Shown one piece after another: positions 50,865-60,800 of a stretch of 64,000 nt of DNA. The first letter of the stretch is position 1. Every line of letters starts with the position of its first letter. The stretch is from Mesorhizobium sp. M2E.F.Ca.ET.219.01.1.1 (GTDB lineage: Bacteria; Pseudomonadota; Alphaproteobacteria; Rhizobiales; Rhizobiaceae), in the NCBI RefSeq assembly GCF_004016445.2, contig NZ_SADT02000001.1, positions 1,283,630 to 1,347,629 on the forward strand, in the 5' to 3' direction. A model generated the notes under the pieces. That model saw nothing but the letters and a program-made list of their open reading frames with translations, was not told where the DNA came from and did not search any database. Made by a program: the position numbers and the translations under genes.

Positions 50865-52784
50865 TCAGTTCGGTGCCTCCAGCCGCAGGCGCTTCATCCG
50901 GCGATGCACCGTGGTGCGGTCGACGCCGAGACGTCGCGCGGCTTCGGAAATGTTCCAGCCGGTCGCCGCCAGCACGGCCAGCAGGGCTGCGCGCTCTTCC
51001 TCGGGCGAGGCAGCGCGAAGCGCGACAAGGCTGGCGGAAGGCGCCGGTGACGCCACGCGGGCCGTGGCGAAATCGGGCAGGTCGGAAGGCTGGATCGTCT
51101 CATCGTCGCAAAGTGCCACCGCCAGGTCCACGGCGTTGACGAGCTCGCGGATGTTGCCGGGCCAGCCATGGCGGATCAGCGCCAGCCGCGCCGCGGGCGA
51201 CAGTCTTGCTGGCCGATCGGCAAGGCGCGCGCGCTCGCCAACCAGCCGTTCCAGAAGCCATTCGAAGTCGGTGCGCTCGCGCAATGGCGGCAATGTCAGC
51301 GATGCGGCGTTCAGCCGATAGAACAGGTCCTCACGGAAACGGCCCTCGGCAACCAGCTGGCGCAAGTCGTGGTGCGAGGCGGAGATGATCTTGATGTCGA
51401 CAGGCCGGGGCGCAATGCCGCCGACGGGCATCAGCTCGCGCTCGGCGATCACCCGCAGCAGTCGCGATTGCAGCGCGTAGGGCATGTCGCCGATCTCGTC
51501 GAGGAAAAGCGTGCCGCCGTCGGCGCTCTCGATGAGCCCCTTGCGTCCCTTGGCCGTGGCGCCGGTGAAGGCGCCCGCGGCGTGCCCGAACAGCTCGCTC
51601 TCGATCAGGTGTTCAGGAATGGCCGCGCAATTGATGGCCACGAACGGGCCGGAGCGCCCCGAGCTGTCGTGGAGCGCGCGGGCGAGATATTCCTTGCCGG
51701 AACCGGTCTCGCCACGGATCAGGACCGGGATGGTGGTGCGCGCCAGCTTGGCGGCCCGCGTCTGCATGGCCGCCATGGCTGGATCGCCGCCCGAAAGCTC
51801 GGCGATCGGTTTCGGCAGCGCCTCGACAGGTGCGCGGAGTCCGCTCGACGGCTGCGGCTCGATGGCATGCGCGAACAGCGCGCTGCCGTTGCGGCCGAAC
51901 ACCAGTCGCTCCTCGGTCGGGCGTCCGCGCGTCAAATTCGGCAAGTCGTCGATGTCCATGTCGAGGTAACGCGAGATCGGCTGACCGATCGGCGGGGAGA
52001 GCCTCCAGTCCACGCCTCCGGCCTGCGCCAGAAGCAGGGCCCCGCCGCGCGTGGTGCCGAGGATGCGGCCCGAGGCATCGAGCGCGACGGCTGCCTCCGG
52101 ATCGACATCGAGGAATTCGGGCGAGCGTGAGAAGCGCAGCACCCATTCCGAATGCATCTGCGCCATCAAATTGGCGAGCTCTATGCGCCGGGCGGAGGCC
52201 GTCACAAGGTGAAGGGCAAGGTTCTGGCTGACTTTCGGCTGCGGCGAGCGCAACAGCGATATGTCGAGGACGGCGGTCAGTTCGCCCTTGGTGTCGAAGA
52301 TCGGCGCGGCGGTGCAGGAAAGCGGCGTGTGGGTGGTATCGAAATGGTCGGTCTGGTGGATGGTCATCGCCTCGCCGGTGACGATGCAGGAGCCGACGCC
52401 GCAGGTTCCGGTGCGGCTTTCGGACCATTCCGAGCCGAGATAGAGACCGGCCGTGCGCAGCTGGTCCATGAACAGCGGGTCGCCGAGAAAGTCGACGGTG
52501 ACGCCTTTCGCGTCGGCGAGCAGCAGGACGTAGTTCTGGCCGGCCACCTGCTTGAACAATGTCTCCAGCCCGCTGCGGGCAATGGCGATCAGCCTTTCGG
52601 ACTGCTCGCGATGCTCGCGCAGCTGGGTATCGGGAACGATGTAGGCTTCGGTCGGACGTGCGGGGTCGAGCCGATGCGTGTCGATGCAGCGCAGCCAGGA
52701 CTGCACGACGATATCGTCGCGGGCCGACCGCGCGCCCGACAGAACCTCTTCGATCTCGCGGATATGCTCCCGTTCGCCAGCCAT
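50865..52784 (-). CDS. Sigma-54-dependent AcoR-type activator
   Basis: 639 residues. An N-terminal GAF-like sensor region (ERLIAIARSGLETLFKQVAG, RTGTCGVGSCIVTGEAMTIH) is followed by the AAA+ domain with Walker A GETGSGKEYLARAL, the sigma-54 contact GAFTGA (GHAAGAFTGATAKG) and Walker B LFLDEIGDMP. A Fis-type HTH ends it (WNISEAARRLGVDRTTVHRR). This is the AcoR/AcxR group, which activates catabolic operons from upstream sites. It probably switches on the monooxygenase gene downstream on the same strand in response to that enzyme's substrate. Confidence 0.93.
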   Translation of the reverse strand: MAGEREHIREIEEVLSGARSARDDIVVQSWLRCIDTHRLDPARPTEAYIVPDTQLREHREQSERLIAIARSGLETLFKQVAGQNYVLLLADAKGVTVDFLGDPLFMDQLRTAGLYLGSEWSESRTGTCGVGSCIVTGEAMTIHQTDHFDTTHTPLSCTAAPIFDTKGELTAVLDISLLRSPQPKVSQNLALHLVTASARRIELANLMAQMHSEWVLRFSRSPEFLDVDPEAAVALDASGRILGTTRGGALLLAQAGGVDWRLSPPIGQPISRYLDMDIDDLPNLTRGRPTEERLVFGRNGSALFAHAIEPQPSSGLRAPVEALPKPIAELSGGDPAMAAMQTRAAKLARTTIPVLIRGETGSGKEYLARALHDSSGRSGPFVAINCAAIPEHLIESELFGHAAGAFTGATAKGRKGLIESADGGTLFLDEIGDMPYALQSRLLRVIAERELMPVGGIAPRPVDIKIISASHHDLRQLVAEGRFREDLFYRLNAASLTLPPLRERTDFEWLLERLVGERARLADRPARLSPAARLALIRHGWPGNIRELVNAVDLAVALCDDETIQPSDLPDFATARVASPAPSASLVALRAASPEEERAALLAVLAATGWNISEAARRLGVDRTTVHRRMKRLRLEAPN

Positions 52785-52959
52785 GCGTCCTCCTCGCAGC
52801 CAACGTCACACCATTGCATGTCGTGCCCCAAACCGCTCCACCCTGCTGGGCGACATGCATCGGCACATACTGGTGCCTCGGCGGCGGGCGCTCAACTGTA
52901 CTATGGTAGCGCGAAACTGCGCCGTTTCTCACAGGCGGGTGAATTCGCGCCCGACCCCA

Positions 52960-52988
52960 TTGACGAGCCCGCGTTCTCGCCCTTATTG
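52960..52988 (+). promoter_or_regulatory. Promoter of the ilvBN leader transcript
   Basis: TTGACG (52960-52965), 17 bp, TTATTG (52983-52988). The predicted start is within about 10 bp, at or near the A of the leader-peptide ATG (52998), which would make the leader almost leaderless. Confidence 0.6.
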
Positions 52989-52997
52989 TCCGCGCCC

Positions 52998-53048
52998 ATG
53001 AAAACGGCACTCATTCTCGTAGGCTGGCGCGTGGGCAAGGCGGTGTAA
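52998..53048 (+). CDS. Branched-chain leader peptide (attenuator)
   Basis: The 16-codon frame MKTALILVGWRVGKAV is followed by TAA and a GGCGGT-GTA-ACCGCC hairpin over its stop (53039-53053). LILV and two further Val codons are the regulated residues. Stalling for lack of charged Leu, Ile or Val tRNA would favour read-through of the terminator at 53082. ilvB follows 120 bp later. Confidence 0.8.
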   Translation: MKTALILVGWRVGKAV

Positions 53049-53081
53049 CCGCCGGGCGAAAACCTCCCATGCGCACCACAC

Positions 53082-53105
53082 AGGCTCCCTCGGGGGCCTT
53101 TTTTA
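53082..53105 (+). terminator. Attenuator terminator before ilvB
   Basis: AGGCTCC (53082-53088), loop CTCG, GGGGCCT (53093-53099) and a T-run form a rho-independent terminator 34 bp after the leader stop codon, in the 120-bp gap before ilvB. Confidence 0.85.
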
Positions 53106-53167
53106 TTGCCTGAAATCCAACTAAACGACCAGCAACGCCCAAACGGCGACAGTACGGGACCAGACCG

Positions 53168-54949
53168 ATGAGCAATGGACAGAACGAGCGGCGCGAAATG
53201 ACGGGCGCCGAAATGGTGGTGCAGGCGCTGAAGGACAACGGCGTCAAGCATGTCTTCGGCTATCCGGGCGGCGCGGTCCTCCCAATTTACGATGAAATTT
53301 TTCAACAGGACGATGTCGAGCACATCCTGGTCCGGCACGAGCAGGGCGCCGGCCACGCGGCCGAAGGCTATGCGCGCTCGACCGGCAAGGCCGGCGTGCT
53401 CCTGGTGACGTCCGGCCCCGGCGCCACCAATGCGGTGACGCCGCTGCAGGACGCGCTGATGGATTCCATCCCGCTGGTCTGCCTCACCGGCCAGGTGCCG
53501 ACATCGCTGATCGGCTCCGACGCCTTTCAGGAATGCGACACGGTCGGCATCACGCGGCCCTGCACCAAGCACAACTGGCTGGTGAAGGACGTCAACGAGC
53601 TCGCCGCCACCATCCATGAGGCGTTCCATGTGGCGACGACCGGCCGCCCCGGCCCGGTCGTGGTCGATATCCCGAAGGACGTGCAGTTCGCCAAGGGCAT
53701 TTACGTGCCGCCGCAGACGGCGCCGCGCACCAGCTATCAGCCGAAAGTTCAGGGCGACCTGGAAAAGGTCAAGGCCGCGGTCGAGCTGATGGCGGGCGCG
53801 AAGAAGCCGATTATCTATTCGGGCGGCGGCGTCATCAATTCCGGCCCGGAGGCCAGCCATCTGCTGCGCGAGCTGGTCGACCTCACCGGCTTCCCGATCA
53901 CCTCGACGCTGATGGGGCTCGGCGCCTATCCGGCATCCGGCAAGAACTGGGTCGGCATGCTCGGCATGCACGGCACCTACGAAGCCAATATGGCGATGCA
54001 TGATTGCGACGTGATGATCTGCATCGGCGCGCGCTTCGACGACCGCATCACCGGCCGTCTCAACGCGTTCTCGCCGAATTCGAAGAAGATCCACATCGAC
54101 ATCGACCCGTCCTCGATCAACAAGAACGTGCATGCCGATATCGGGATCTTGGGCGATGTCGGCCGCGTGCTGGAGGATCTGGTGCGTCTGTGGCGGGCGA
54201 CCGCCAAGACCGACAAGAAGGCGCTCTATCCGTGGTGGGAGCAGATCGCGAAATGGCGCGCGCGCGACTCGCTCGCCTACAAGATGAACAGCGACGTTAT
54301 CATGCCGCAATATGCGATCCAGCGGCTCTATGCGCTGACCAAGGACATGGACACCTACATCACCACCGAGGTCGGCCAGCACCAGATGTGGGCGGCGCAG
54401 CATTATCATTTCGACAAGCCGAACCGCTGGATGACGTCGGGCGGCCTGGGCACGATGGGCTATGGCCTGCCGGCGGCGCTCGGCGTGCAGATCGCGCATC
54501 CCGATGCGCTGGTCATTGACATCGCAGGCGACGCCTCGGTGCAGATGACCATGCAGGAGATGAGCTCGGCGGTGCAGTACGAGGCGCCGATCAAGATCTT
54601 CATCCTGAACAACCAGTATATGGGCATGGTGCGCCAATGGCAGCAGCTGCTGCACGGCAACCGGCTGTCACATTCCTACACCGAGGCGATGCCGGATTTC
54701 GTCAAGCTGGCGGAGGCCTATGGCGGTCACGGCATTCGCTGCGACAAGCCGGACGAGCTCGATGACGCGATCCGCGAGATGATCTCGGTGAAGAAGCCGG
54801 TTCTGTTCGACTGCCGCGTGGCGACCTTGGCCAACTGCTTCCCGATGATCCCGTCCGGCAAGGCGCATAACGAGATGCTCCTGCCGGACGAGGCGACCGA
54901 CGAGGCGGTGGCCAACGCGATTGACGCCAAGGGTAGGGAACTGGTGTAA
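53168..54949 (+). CDS. ilvB: Acetolactate synthase large (catalytic) subunit
   Basis: 593 residues with the thiamine-diphosphate architecture: VLVRHEQGAGHAAEGYARST (catalytic Glu), GVLLVTSGPGATNAVTPLQD, a central FAD domain (IKKPII-like KKPIIYSGGGVINSGP), and the C-terminal TPP motif IDIAGDASVQMTMQEMSSAV ... FILNNQYMGM. It condenses two pyruvates, or pyruvate with 2-oxobutyrate, in Val/Leu/Ile synthesis. The upstream leader peptide and terminator control it. ilvN follows. Confidence 0.97.
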   Translation: MSNGQNERREMTGAEMVVQALKDNGVKHVFGYPGGAVLPIYDEIFQQDDVEHILVRHEQGAGHAAEGYARSTGKAGVLLVTSGPGATNAVTPLQDALMDSIPLVCLTGQVPTSLIGSDAFQECDTVGITRPCTKHNWLVKDVNELAATIHEAFHVATTGRPGPVVVDIPKDVQFAKGIYVPPQTAPRTSYQPKVQGDLEKVKAAVELMAGAKKPIIYSGGGVINSGPEASHLLRELVDLTGFPITSTLMGLGAYPASGKNWVGMLGMHGTYEANMAMHDCDVMICIGARFDDRITGRLNAFSPNSKKIHIDIDPSSINKNVHADIGILGDVGRVLEDLVRLWRATAKTDKKALYPWWEQIAKWRARDSLAYKMNSDVIMPQYAIQRLYALTKDMDTYITTEVGQHQMWAAQHYHFDKPNRWMTSGGLGTMGYGLPAALGVQIAHPDALVIDIAGDASVQMTMQEMSSAVQYEAPIKIFILNNQYMGMVRQWQQLLHGNRLSHSYTEAMPDFVKLAEAYGGHGIRCDKPDELDDAIREMISVKKPVLFDCRVATLANCFPMIPSGKAHNEMLLPDEATDEAVANAIDAKGRELV

Positions 54950-55032
54950 GCAGCCATAAAGGCGAGGCTGTCGCGAGAAAGCCGTGCGCAAACAGAGAAT
55001 TAGCTCAAAAGTCTGAAATCGAGATTCACGTC

Positions 55033-55605
55033 ATGAACGCACAGCTTCAGCCGACCGGTTCGGCTTATTTCATCGCCAAGGAAACCGAGAAGCCGGAAAC
55101 CCATACGCTTTCCGTGCTGGTCGACAACGAACCGGGCGTGCTCGCCCGCGTCATCGGCCTGTTCTCCGGGCGCGGCTACAACATCGAAAGCCTGACGGTT
55201 TCCGAGACCGAGCACGAGAAGCATCTGTCGCGCATCACCATCGTGACGCGCGGCACGCCGCATGTGATGGAGCAGATCAAGCATCAGCTCGAGCGCATCG
55301 TGCCGGTGCACCGGGTGGTCGACCTGACCGTGCGCTCGCATGAGCTTGGACAGGAGCGGCCGCTGGAGCGCGAGCTCGCTCTGGTCAAGGTCGCCGGCAC
55401 GGGCGATGCCCGCGTCGAGGCGCTTCGGCTTGCGGATGCGTTCCGCGCCTCGGTCATCGACGCCAACACCGAGCATTTCATCTTCGAGATCACCGGCAAG
55501 GGCTCCAAGCTCGACCAGTTCATCGCCATCATGAAGCCGCTCGGCCTGGTCGAGATCTGCCGCACCGGCGTCGCCGCGATGAACCGCGGTCCGCAGGGCA
55601 TGTAA
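55033..55605 (+). CDS. ilvN: Acetolactate synthase small (regulatory) subunit
   Basis: 190 residues with an N-terminal ACT domain (THTLSVLVDNEPGVLARVIG, LFSGRGYNIESLTVSETEHE) and a C-terminal domain (ALVKVAGTGDARVEALRLAD). It carries the valine feedback site and stimulates IlvB. It lies 83 bp after ilvB in the same operon. Confidence 0.96.
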   Translation: MNAQLQPTGSAYFIAKETEKPETHTLSVLVDNEPGVLARVIGLFSGRGYNIESLTVSETEHEKHLSRITIVTRGTPHVMEQIKHQLERIVPVHRVVDLTVRSHELGQERPLERELALVKVAGTGDARVEALRLADAFRASVIDANTEHFIFEITGKGSKLDQFIAIMKPLGLVEICRTGVAAMNRGPQGM

Positions 55606-55607
55606 CG

Positions 55608-56279
55608 ATGACGCAGGGGGCGGCAATTCTGGCGGCCATCGTGGCCGTCGTCGCCACAGCGACGGCAGCGCTCGGCGACGAGCCGACGTTCGACCCCCGA
55701 GTGATGTCGAAATTGCTGAGGGAGGTCGGACGTAGGGGCACGCCCAATGCGTATTTCCAGCGATGCCCGGCGGACATCTGGCGCAAGTCGGTGCCGCGCA
55801 GCAACGTCGTGCTGCCGGAAATGAACTACGACCGTTGTGAGCGGGACGCGCTGGCCTGCGCCAGGCTTTGCTTCGAAGGGCGCAACCCCGAAGCATGTTT
55901 CGAGACCGCCAGGGTCATCCAGGAGAATGGCGGCGAGGACCAGCAACTGAAAGCCGAGGCGATGTTCGCCCAAGCCTGCGCCACCGGCAGCGCGGCCGGC
56001 TGCACAAATCGTGGCGCCGGCATGCGCCTCGGCAGATTGCCGGACAGTTTGCTCGGAAACGAGAAAGCGGCAAACCACTGCACATATGAGACCTTCAAGT
56101 TGAGCTGCAGCGAGGGCGATGCGTGGGGATGCACCATGTATGGCGCGGCGCTTCAAAACGGCGAGGGTGTAGCGAAAGACAAAGACGCGGCCACTACGGC
56201 GTTCAAGAAGGCCTGCGAAATCGATGCCAGCTTCGTAGCCTGCCAATACGCCAAATCTTACATGGAAAGCGGCCACTAG
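55608..56279 (+). CDS. Exported Cys-rich Sel1-like repeat protein
   Basis: 223 residues with a signal peptide (AAILAAIVAVVATATAALGD). Four Sel1/TPR-like units follow, each with a Cys pair: CARLCFEGRNPEAC, ACATGSAAGC, SCSEGDAWGC and KACEIDASFVAC. Such pairs form the disulfides of Hcp-type proteins. It is probably a periplasmic protein-binding scaffold of unknown partner. It starts 2 bp after ilvN but is unlikely to share its function. Confidence 0.82.
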   Translation: MTQGAAILAAIVAVVATATAALGDEPTFDPRVMSKLLREVGRRGTPNAYFQRCPADIWRKSVPRSNVVLPEMNYDRCERDALACARLCFEGRNPEACFETARVIQENGGEDQQLKAEAMFAQACATGSAAGCTNRGAGMRLGRLPDSLLGNEKAANHCTYETFKLSCSEGDAWGCTMYGAALQNGEGVAKDKDAATTAFKKACEIDASFVACQYAKSYMESGH

Positions 56280-56570
56280 CTCGCCAATGGCAGCGTCTCG
56301 TCTGCTCGCGGGTGGACCAATCGCCTCGGCCTGACCTGAATCTCAACACATCTGGGCAGCTTTCGGATCAGCCAAGGAGCTGTTAACAGCCGTATTAGCC
56401 GGCTGCCCGACAATTGTGCAGTGCACATTAAATTATCGTAATGCCGCGTTTTGGCCCTTTTCCGCCAAAGCCGTGTCCTATCTATTCGGCGAAATTCGCG
56501 GCGAAAGACCGTGGATCGAGCTAGGATAGACCACCGGGATCGGCGTGTCGGGTAGAGGGCTTGTTTGTCG
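56280..56570. other. Upstream region of the RND operon
   Basis: 291 bp without a gene. It holds TGTGC-AGT-GCACA (56415-56427), a possible operator 144 bp before the adaptor ATG. No convincing promoter or further structure was seen. Confidence 0.35.
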
Positions 56571-57857
56571 ATGCGCGGAAAAATCGCCTTTGCAGTTGTG
56601 GCGGTCGCCTGCCTGGCAGGCGCCGGGCTCTACTATTCGCCCACGACGTTGACCAAGGTCCAGCAGCTGATTTCGGGCAAGCAGGCCGGCGCGGCCGCCA
56701 CTGACAAGACGGCGAGCGGTGACAAGACGGCGAGCGCCCCGGACAATGCGAAAGGCGGCGGGCCGCGTTCGGCCTCGATCGTCTCCGCCACCGTGACGAC
56801 CGCCGACTTTCCGATACGCCGCTATGCCATCGGCTTCGTCTCGTCCCCGGAGGTGGTCAACATCAATGCCCGGGTTTCCAGCCAGATCGTGTCGATCGCG
56901 GTGAAGGACGGGCAGATGGTCAAGGCCGGCGATCTGCTCATTTCGCTCGATGATCGCGCGCTGAAGGCGCAGCTCGCCAAGGATCAGGCGCAGCTCACCA
57001 AAGACCAGGCGATGCTGGTCAGCGCCCAGGCCGATCTGCAGCGCGCCAAGGACCTTGTCGCCAAGCAGGCCGGCACCCAGCAGACCTACGATCAGGCGCT
57101 GGCGGCACAGAAAGCCGCCGCCGCGACCATCGATGCCGACAAGGCCACCATCGACGCCGATACCGTGCAATTGAGCTACGCTACCATCTCGGCGCCGATC
57201 TCAGGCAGGCTGGGCGCCGTCAACGTCTCGGTCGGCGATCTCGTCACCACCAGCAATGGCAACTCCGGCAGCTCGACCCCGCTGGTCACCATCACGCAGA
57301 TGGACCCGCTGCAGGTGAATTTCACGCTGCCGGAAAGCAACCTTGCCCTGCTGCACAAGGCGCTCGCCGATCCGCAGCAAGGCGACGTGACGCTGACCAA
57401 GGACGGCGACCCCACGCCGATCGGCAAGGGCACGCTCGACTTCGTCGATTCCAGCGTCGATACCGCTTCCGGCACCATCGCCACGCGGGCCAGCATACCG
57501 AACCCGGATCTTTCGCTGTGGCCGGGGCAATATGTGAATGTGGTGCTCGAGGCCGGCACGATGCCGCACATGACCTCGGTTCCGACGGTCGCGGTGCAGC
57601 CCAGCCAGAAGGGTCCCTTCGTCTATGTCGTCAAGCCGGACAACACCGTGGAGATGCGTCCGGTGCAGGTGGCGCTGACGGAGGGGCAAAACAGCGCCAT
57701 CAGCGATGGTCTCAAGAGCGGCGAGAAGGTCGTCGTCGAAGGCCAGACACGGTTGAAGAACGGCGCGGCGGTGCATGAAGGCAAGGCTGCCGGATCCGGT
57801 GACCAGGCATCGCCCAAGGTCGCGGAGGCAGACAAGGCCGGCGGGGCGAGCCAATGA
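56571..57857 (+). CDS. RND efflux periplasmic adaptor (membrane fusion protein)
   Basis: 428 residues from an ATG at 56571. The N-terminal membrane or lipoyl-type segment (IAFAVVAVACLAGAGLYYSP) is followed by the lipoyl half (VVNINARVSSQIVSIAVKDG, QMVKAGDLLISLDD), a long alpha-hairpin (AQLAKDQAQLTKDQAMLVSA) and beta-barrel (SYATISAPISGRLGAVNVSV). It bridges the RND pump to an outer-membrane channel, for which no gene is in the window. Coupled to the pump by ATGA. Confidence 0.93.
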   Translation: MRGKIAFAVVAVACLAGAGLYYSPTTLTKVQQLISGKQAGAAATDKTASGDKTASAPDNAKGGGPRSASIVSATVTTADFPIRRYAIGFVSSPEVVNINARVSSQIVSIAVKDGQMVKAGDLLISLDDRALKAQLAKDQAQLTKDQAMLVSAQADLQRAKDLVAKQAGTQQTYDQALAAQKAAAATIDADKATIDADTVQLSYATISAPISGRLGAVNVSVGDLVTTSNGNSGSSTPLVTITQMDPLQVNFTLPESNLALLHKALADPQQGDVTLTKDGDPTPIGKGTLDFVDSSVDTASGTIATRASIPNPDLSLWPGQYVNVVLEAGTMPHMTSVPTVAVQPSQKGPFVYVVKPDNTVEMRPVQVALTEGQNSAISDGLKSGEKVVVEGQTRLKNGAAVHEGKAAGSGDQASPKVAEADKAGGASQ

Positions 57858-60800
57858 TCTCCGAATTCTGCATTCGCAGGCCCGTCGCCACCCTTCTGAT
57901 GTCGTTCGCCCTCATCCTGGGCGGTATTTTTGCCTACAAGTTCCTGCCGGTGGCGGCGCTGCCCAGCGCCGAATTTCCGGTGGTCAATGTTTCGGCCAGC
58001 CTGCCCGGCGCTTCGCCGGAGACGATGGCGACATCGGTGGCGACGCCGCTGATCAAGCAATTTGCGACGATCGCCGGCATCGATTCGATCTCGACCACCA
58101 ATTCGCTCGGCCAGACCTCGATCGCCATCCAGTTCGTGCTGAACCGCGATATCGACGCGGCGGCCGCCGACGTGCAGGCGGCGATCGCGCGCACGCAAAA
58201 ATCGCTGCCGCCGGAAATGACCTCGCCGCCAAGCTATCGCAAGGTCAATCCGGCCGACGCGCCGATCCTTCTGATGTCGCTGGTCAGCGACACGGTTCCG
58301 CTGACCGATCTCGACGCCTTCGCCGAGAACGTCATCTCGCCCTCGCTGTCGACCATAGACGGCGTGGCGCAGGTCTCGATCTTCGGCCAGCAGAAATACG
58401 CGGTGCGCATCCAGATCGATCCGACAGCGCTTGCCGCGCGCGGCATCTCCATCGACCAACTGCAGGCGGCCGTCGCCTCAGCCAACAGCAACACCCCGCT
58501 CGGCGTGCTGCAGAACAACAAGCAGCAGCTGACGATCACCGCCAACACGCAGCTTACCGACGCCGCCGGTTTCTCCAACCTCATCATCGCCACCAAGAAC
58601 GGCCACCCGGTGCGGCTGGGCGAGGTGACGCGCGTCGTCGATTCCGTGCAGACCACCACGACGGCAAGCTGGTACGACGGCACCCGCGCGATCATCATGG
58701 CCGTGCAGCGCCAGCCCGACGCCAACACGGTCGACGTCGTCGACAAGGTCAAGGCGATGCTGCCGTCCTTCCAGGACCAGATGCCGGCCGCCGCCCAGAT
58801 CAAGCTGCTCAACGACCGCTCGACCTCGATCCGTCAGGCCGTCGACGACGTTCAGTTCACGCTGCTCCTGACCATCGCGCTCGTGGTGATGGTGATCTTC
58901 GTCTTCCTGCGCAGGGTGACGGCGACGATCATTCCGGCCGTGGCCGTGCCGATCTCGCTGATCGCCACCCTCGGCGCCATGTTCCTGTTCGGCTTCTCCA
59001 TCGACAACATCTCGCTGATGGGCCTGACTTTGGCCGTCGGCCTCGTCGTCGACGACGCCATCGTCATGCTGGAAAACATCTTCCGCCACATGGAGGAGGA
59101 CGGCCTGTCGGCCTTCGACGCTTCGCTGAAGGGCGCGCGCGAGATCGGCTTCACCATCATCTCGATCTCGATCTCGCTGGTGGCGGTGTTCATCCCCGTG
59201 CTTTTGATGGGCGGCGTCATCGGCCGCATCTTTAACGAATTCGCCGTCGTGGTGACCGTCGCCATCCTGGCCTCGATGTTCGTTTCGCTGACGCTGACGC
59301 CGATGCTTTGCTCGCGGCTGTTGTCGGTGACGAAGGCCGATCGCGAGGCGCATGGCGCCGGCAGGCATGACATCGTCACCCGCGCCTATGACTGGCTCTT
59401 GAGCTTCTGCCTGCGCCACACCTTCCTGATCTTCCTGGTCTTTATCACCACGGCCGCGGCGTCGGTGTGGGTGATCCAGGTCTCGCCGAAGGGCTTCTTT
59501 CCGCAGGAGGACATCGGCCAGATCTCGGTGACGACGATCGCGCGCCAGGACATCTCGTTCGACGCCATGGCGAAGCTGCAGGGCCAGGTGGCCAGCGTTT
59601 TCTCGAAGTCGCCCTATGTCGACCATGTGGCCTGGTCGGCCGGCAGCGGCAACAACGCGCTCAACCAGGGCCAGCTCTTCGTCCAGCTCAAGGGCAAGGA
59701 CCAGCGCCCCAACATCGAGAAGGTGCTTGCGGATCTGAGACGCCAGCTGGCCGGCGTGGCGGGCATCGAGACCTATATGCAGCCGGTGCAGAACCTGCGG
59801 CTAGGCTCGCGGTCGTCCGCCAGCGCCTACCAACTCGTGGTTCAGGGGCTCGATACCAAGCAGACAGACGTCTGGGCACAAAAGCTTAATGATGCCATGG
59901 CCGCGGACCACACGATGTTCACCGACGTCACCAGCGACCTGCAGAATAACGCCTTGCAGGCATCGCTGGTGATCGACCGCGACAAGGCCGCCCAGCTCGG
60001 CATCGACACCAGCACGCTGCGTTCGGCCCTCTATGGAGGCTTCGGCACCGACCAGGTCTCGACGATCTTCGGTTCGGCCGACAGCTATCAAGTCATCACC
60101 GAGCTCGATCCCAAGATCGAGTGGTCGCCCGAACATATGCTGGCCATCCAGGTAAGGACGGCGAGCGGCAGTCTGGTGCCGCTGGGCGCCTTTGCCCGCG
60201 TCGACCGCACGGCCGGCGCCCTGACGGTCAACCAGCTTGGGCAGCTGCCGGCGGTGACGATTTCCTACAATCTGCCGCAGGGCGTGTCGTTGGGCGACTC
60301 GGTGACCCGCATCGACCAGCTCAAGGAACAGATCGGCATGCCGACGGCGATCTCGACGAGCTTTGCCGGTACCGCCAAGACCTTCCAGGATTCGCTGGCC
60401 AACCAGGGCTTGCTGATCGGCGGCGCCATCCTGACGATCTATATCGTGCTCGGCATGCTCTATGAGAGCTTCATCCACCCGCTCACCATCCTCACCGGCC
60501 TGCCGTCGGCGGTGCTTGGCGCGGTGGTGGCGCTGCGTTTCGCCGGCATGGATCTTTCGGTGATCGCGGTGATCGGCATCCTGATGCTGATCGGCATCGT
60601 CAAGAAGAACGGCATCATGATGGTCGACGTCGCGCTGGAGCTCAGGCGACAGGGCATGTCGGCGAAGGAGTCCATCCACAAGGCCTGCCTGATGCGTTTC
60701 CGGCCGATCATGATGACGACGCTGGCCGCGCTGATGGGCACGTTCCCGATCGCGCTCGGCACCGGCGCCAGCGCCGAATTGCGCCAGCCACTCGGCGTCG

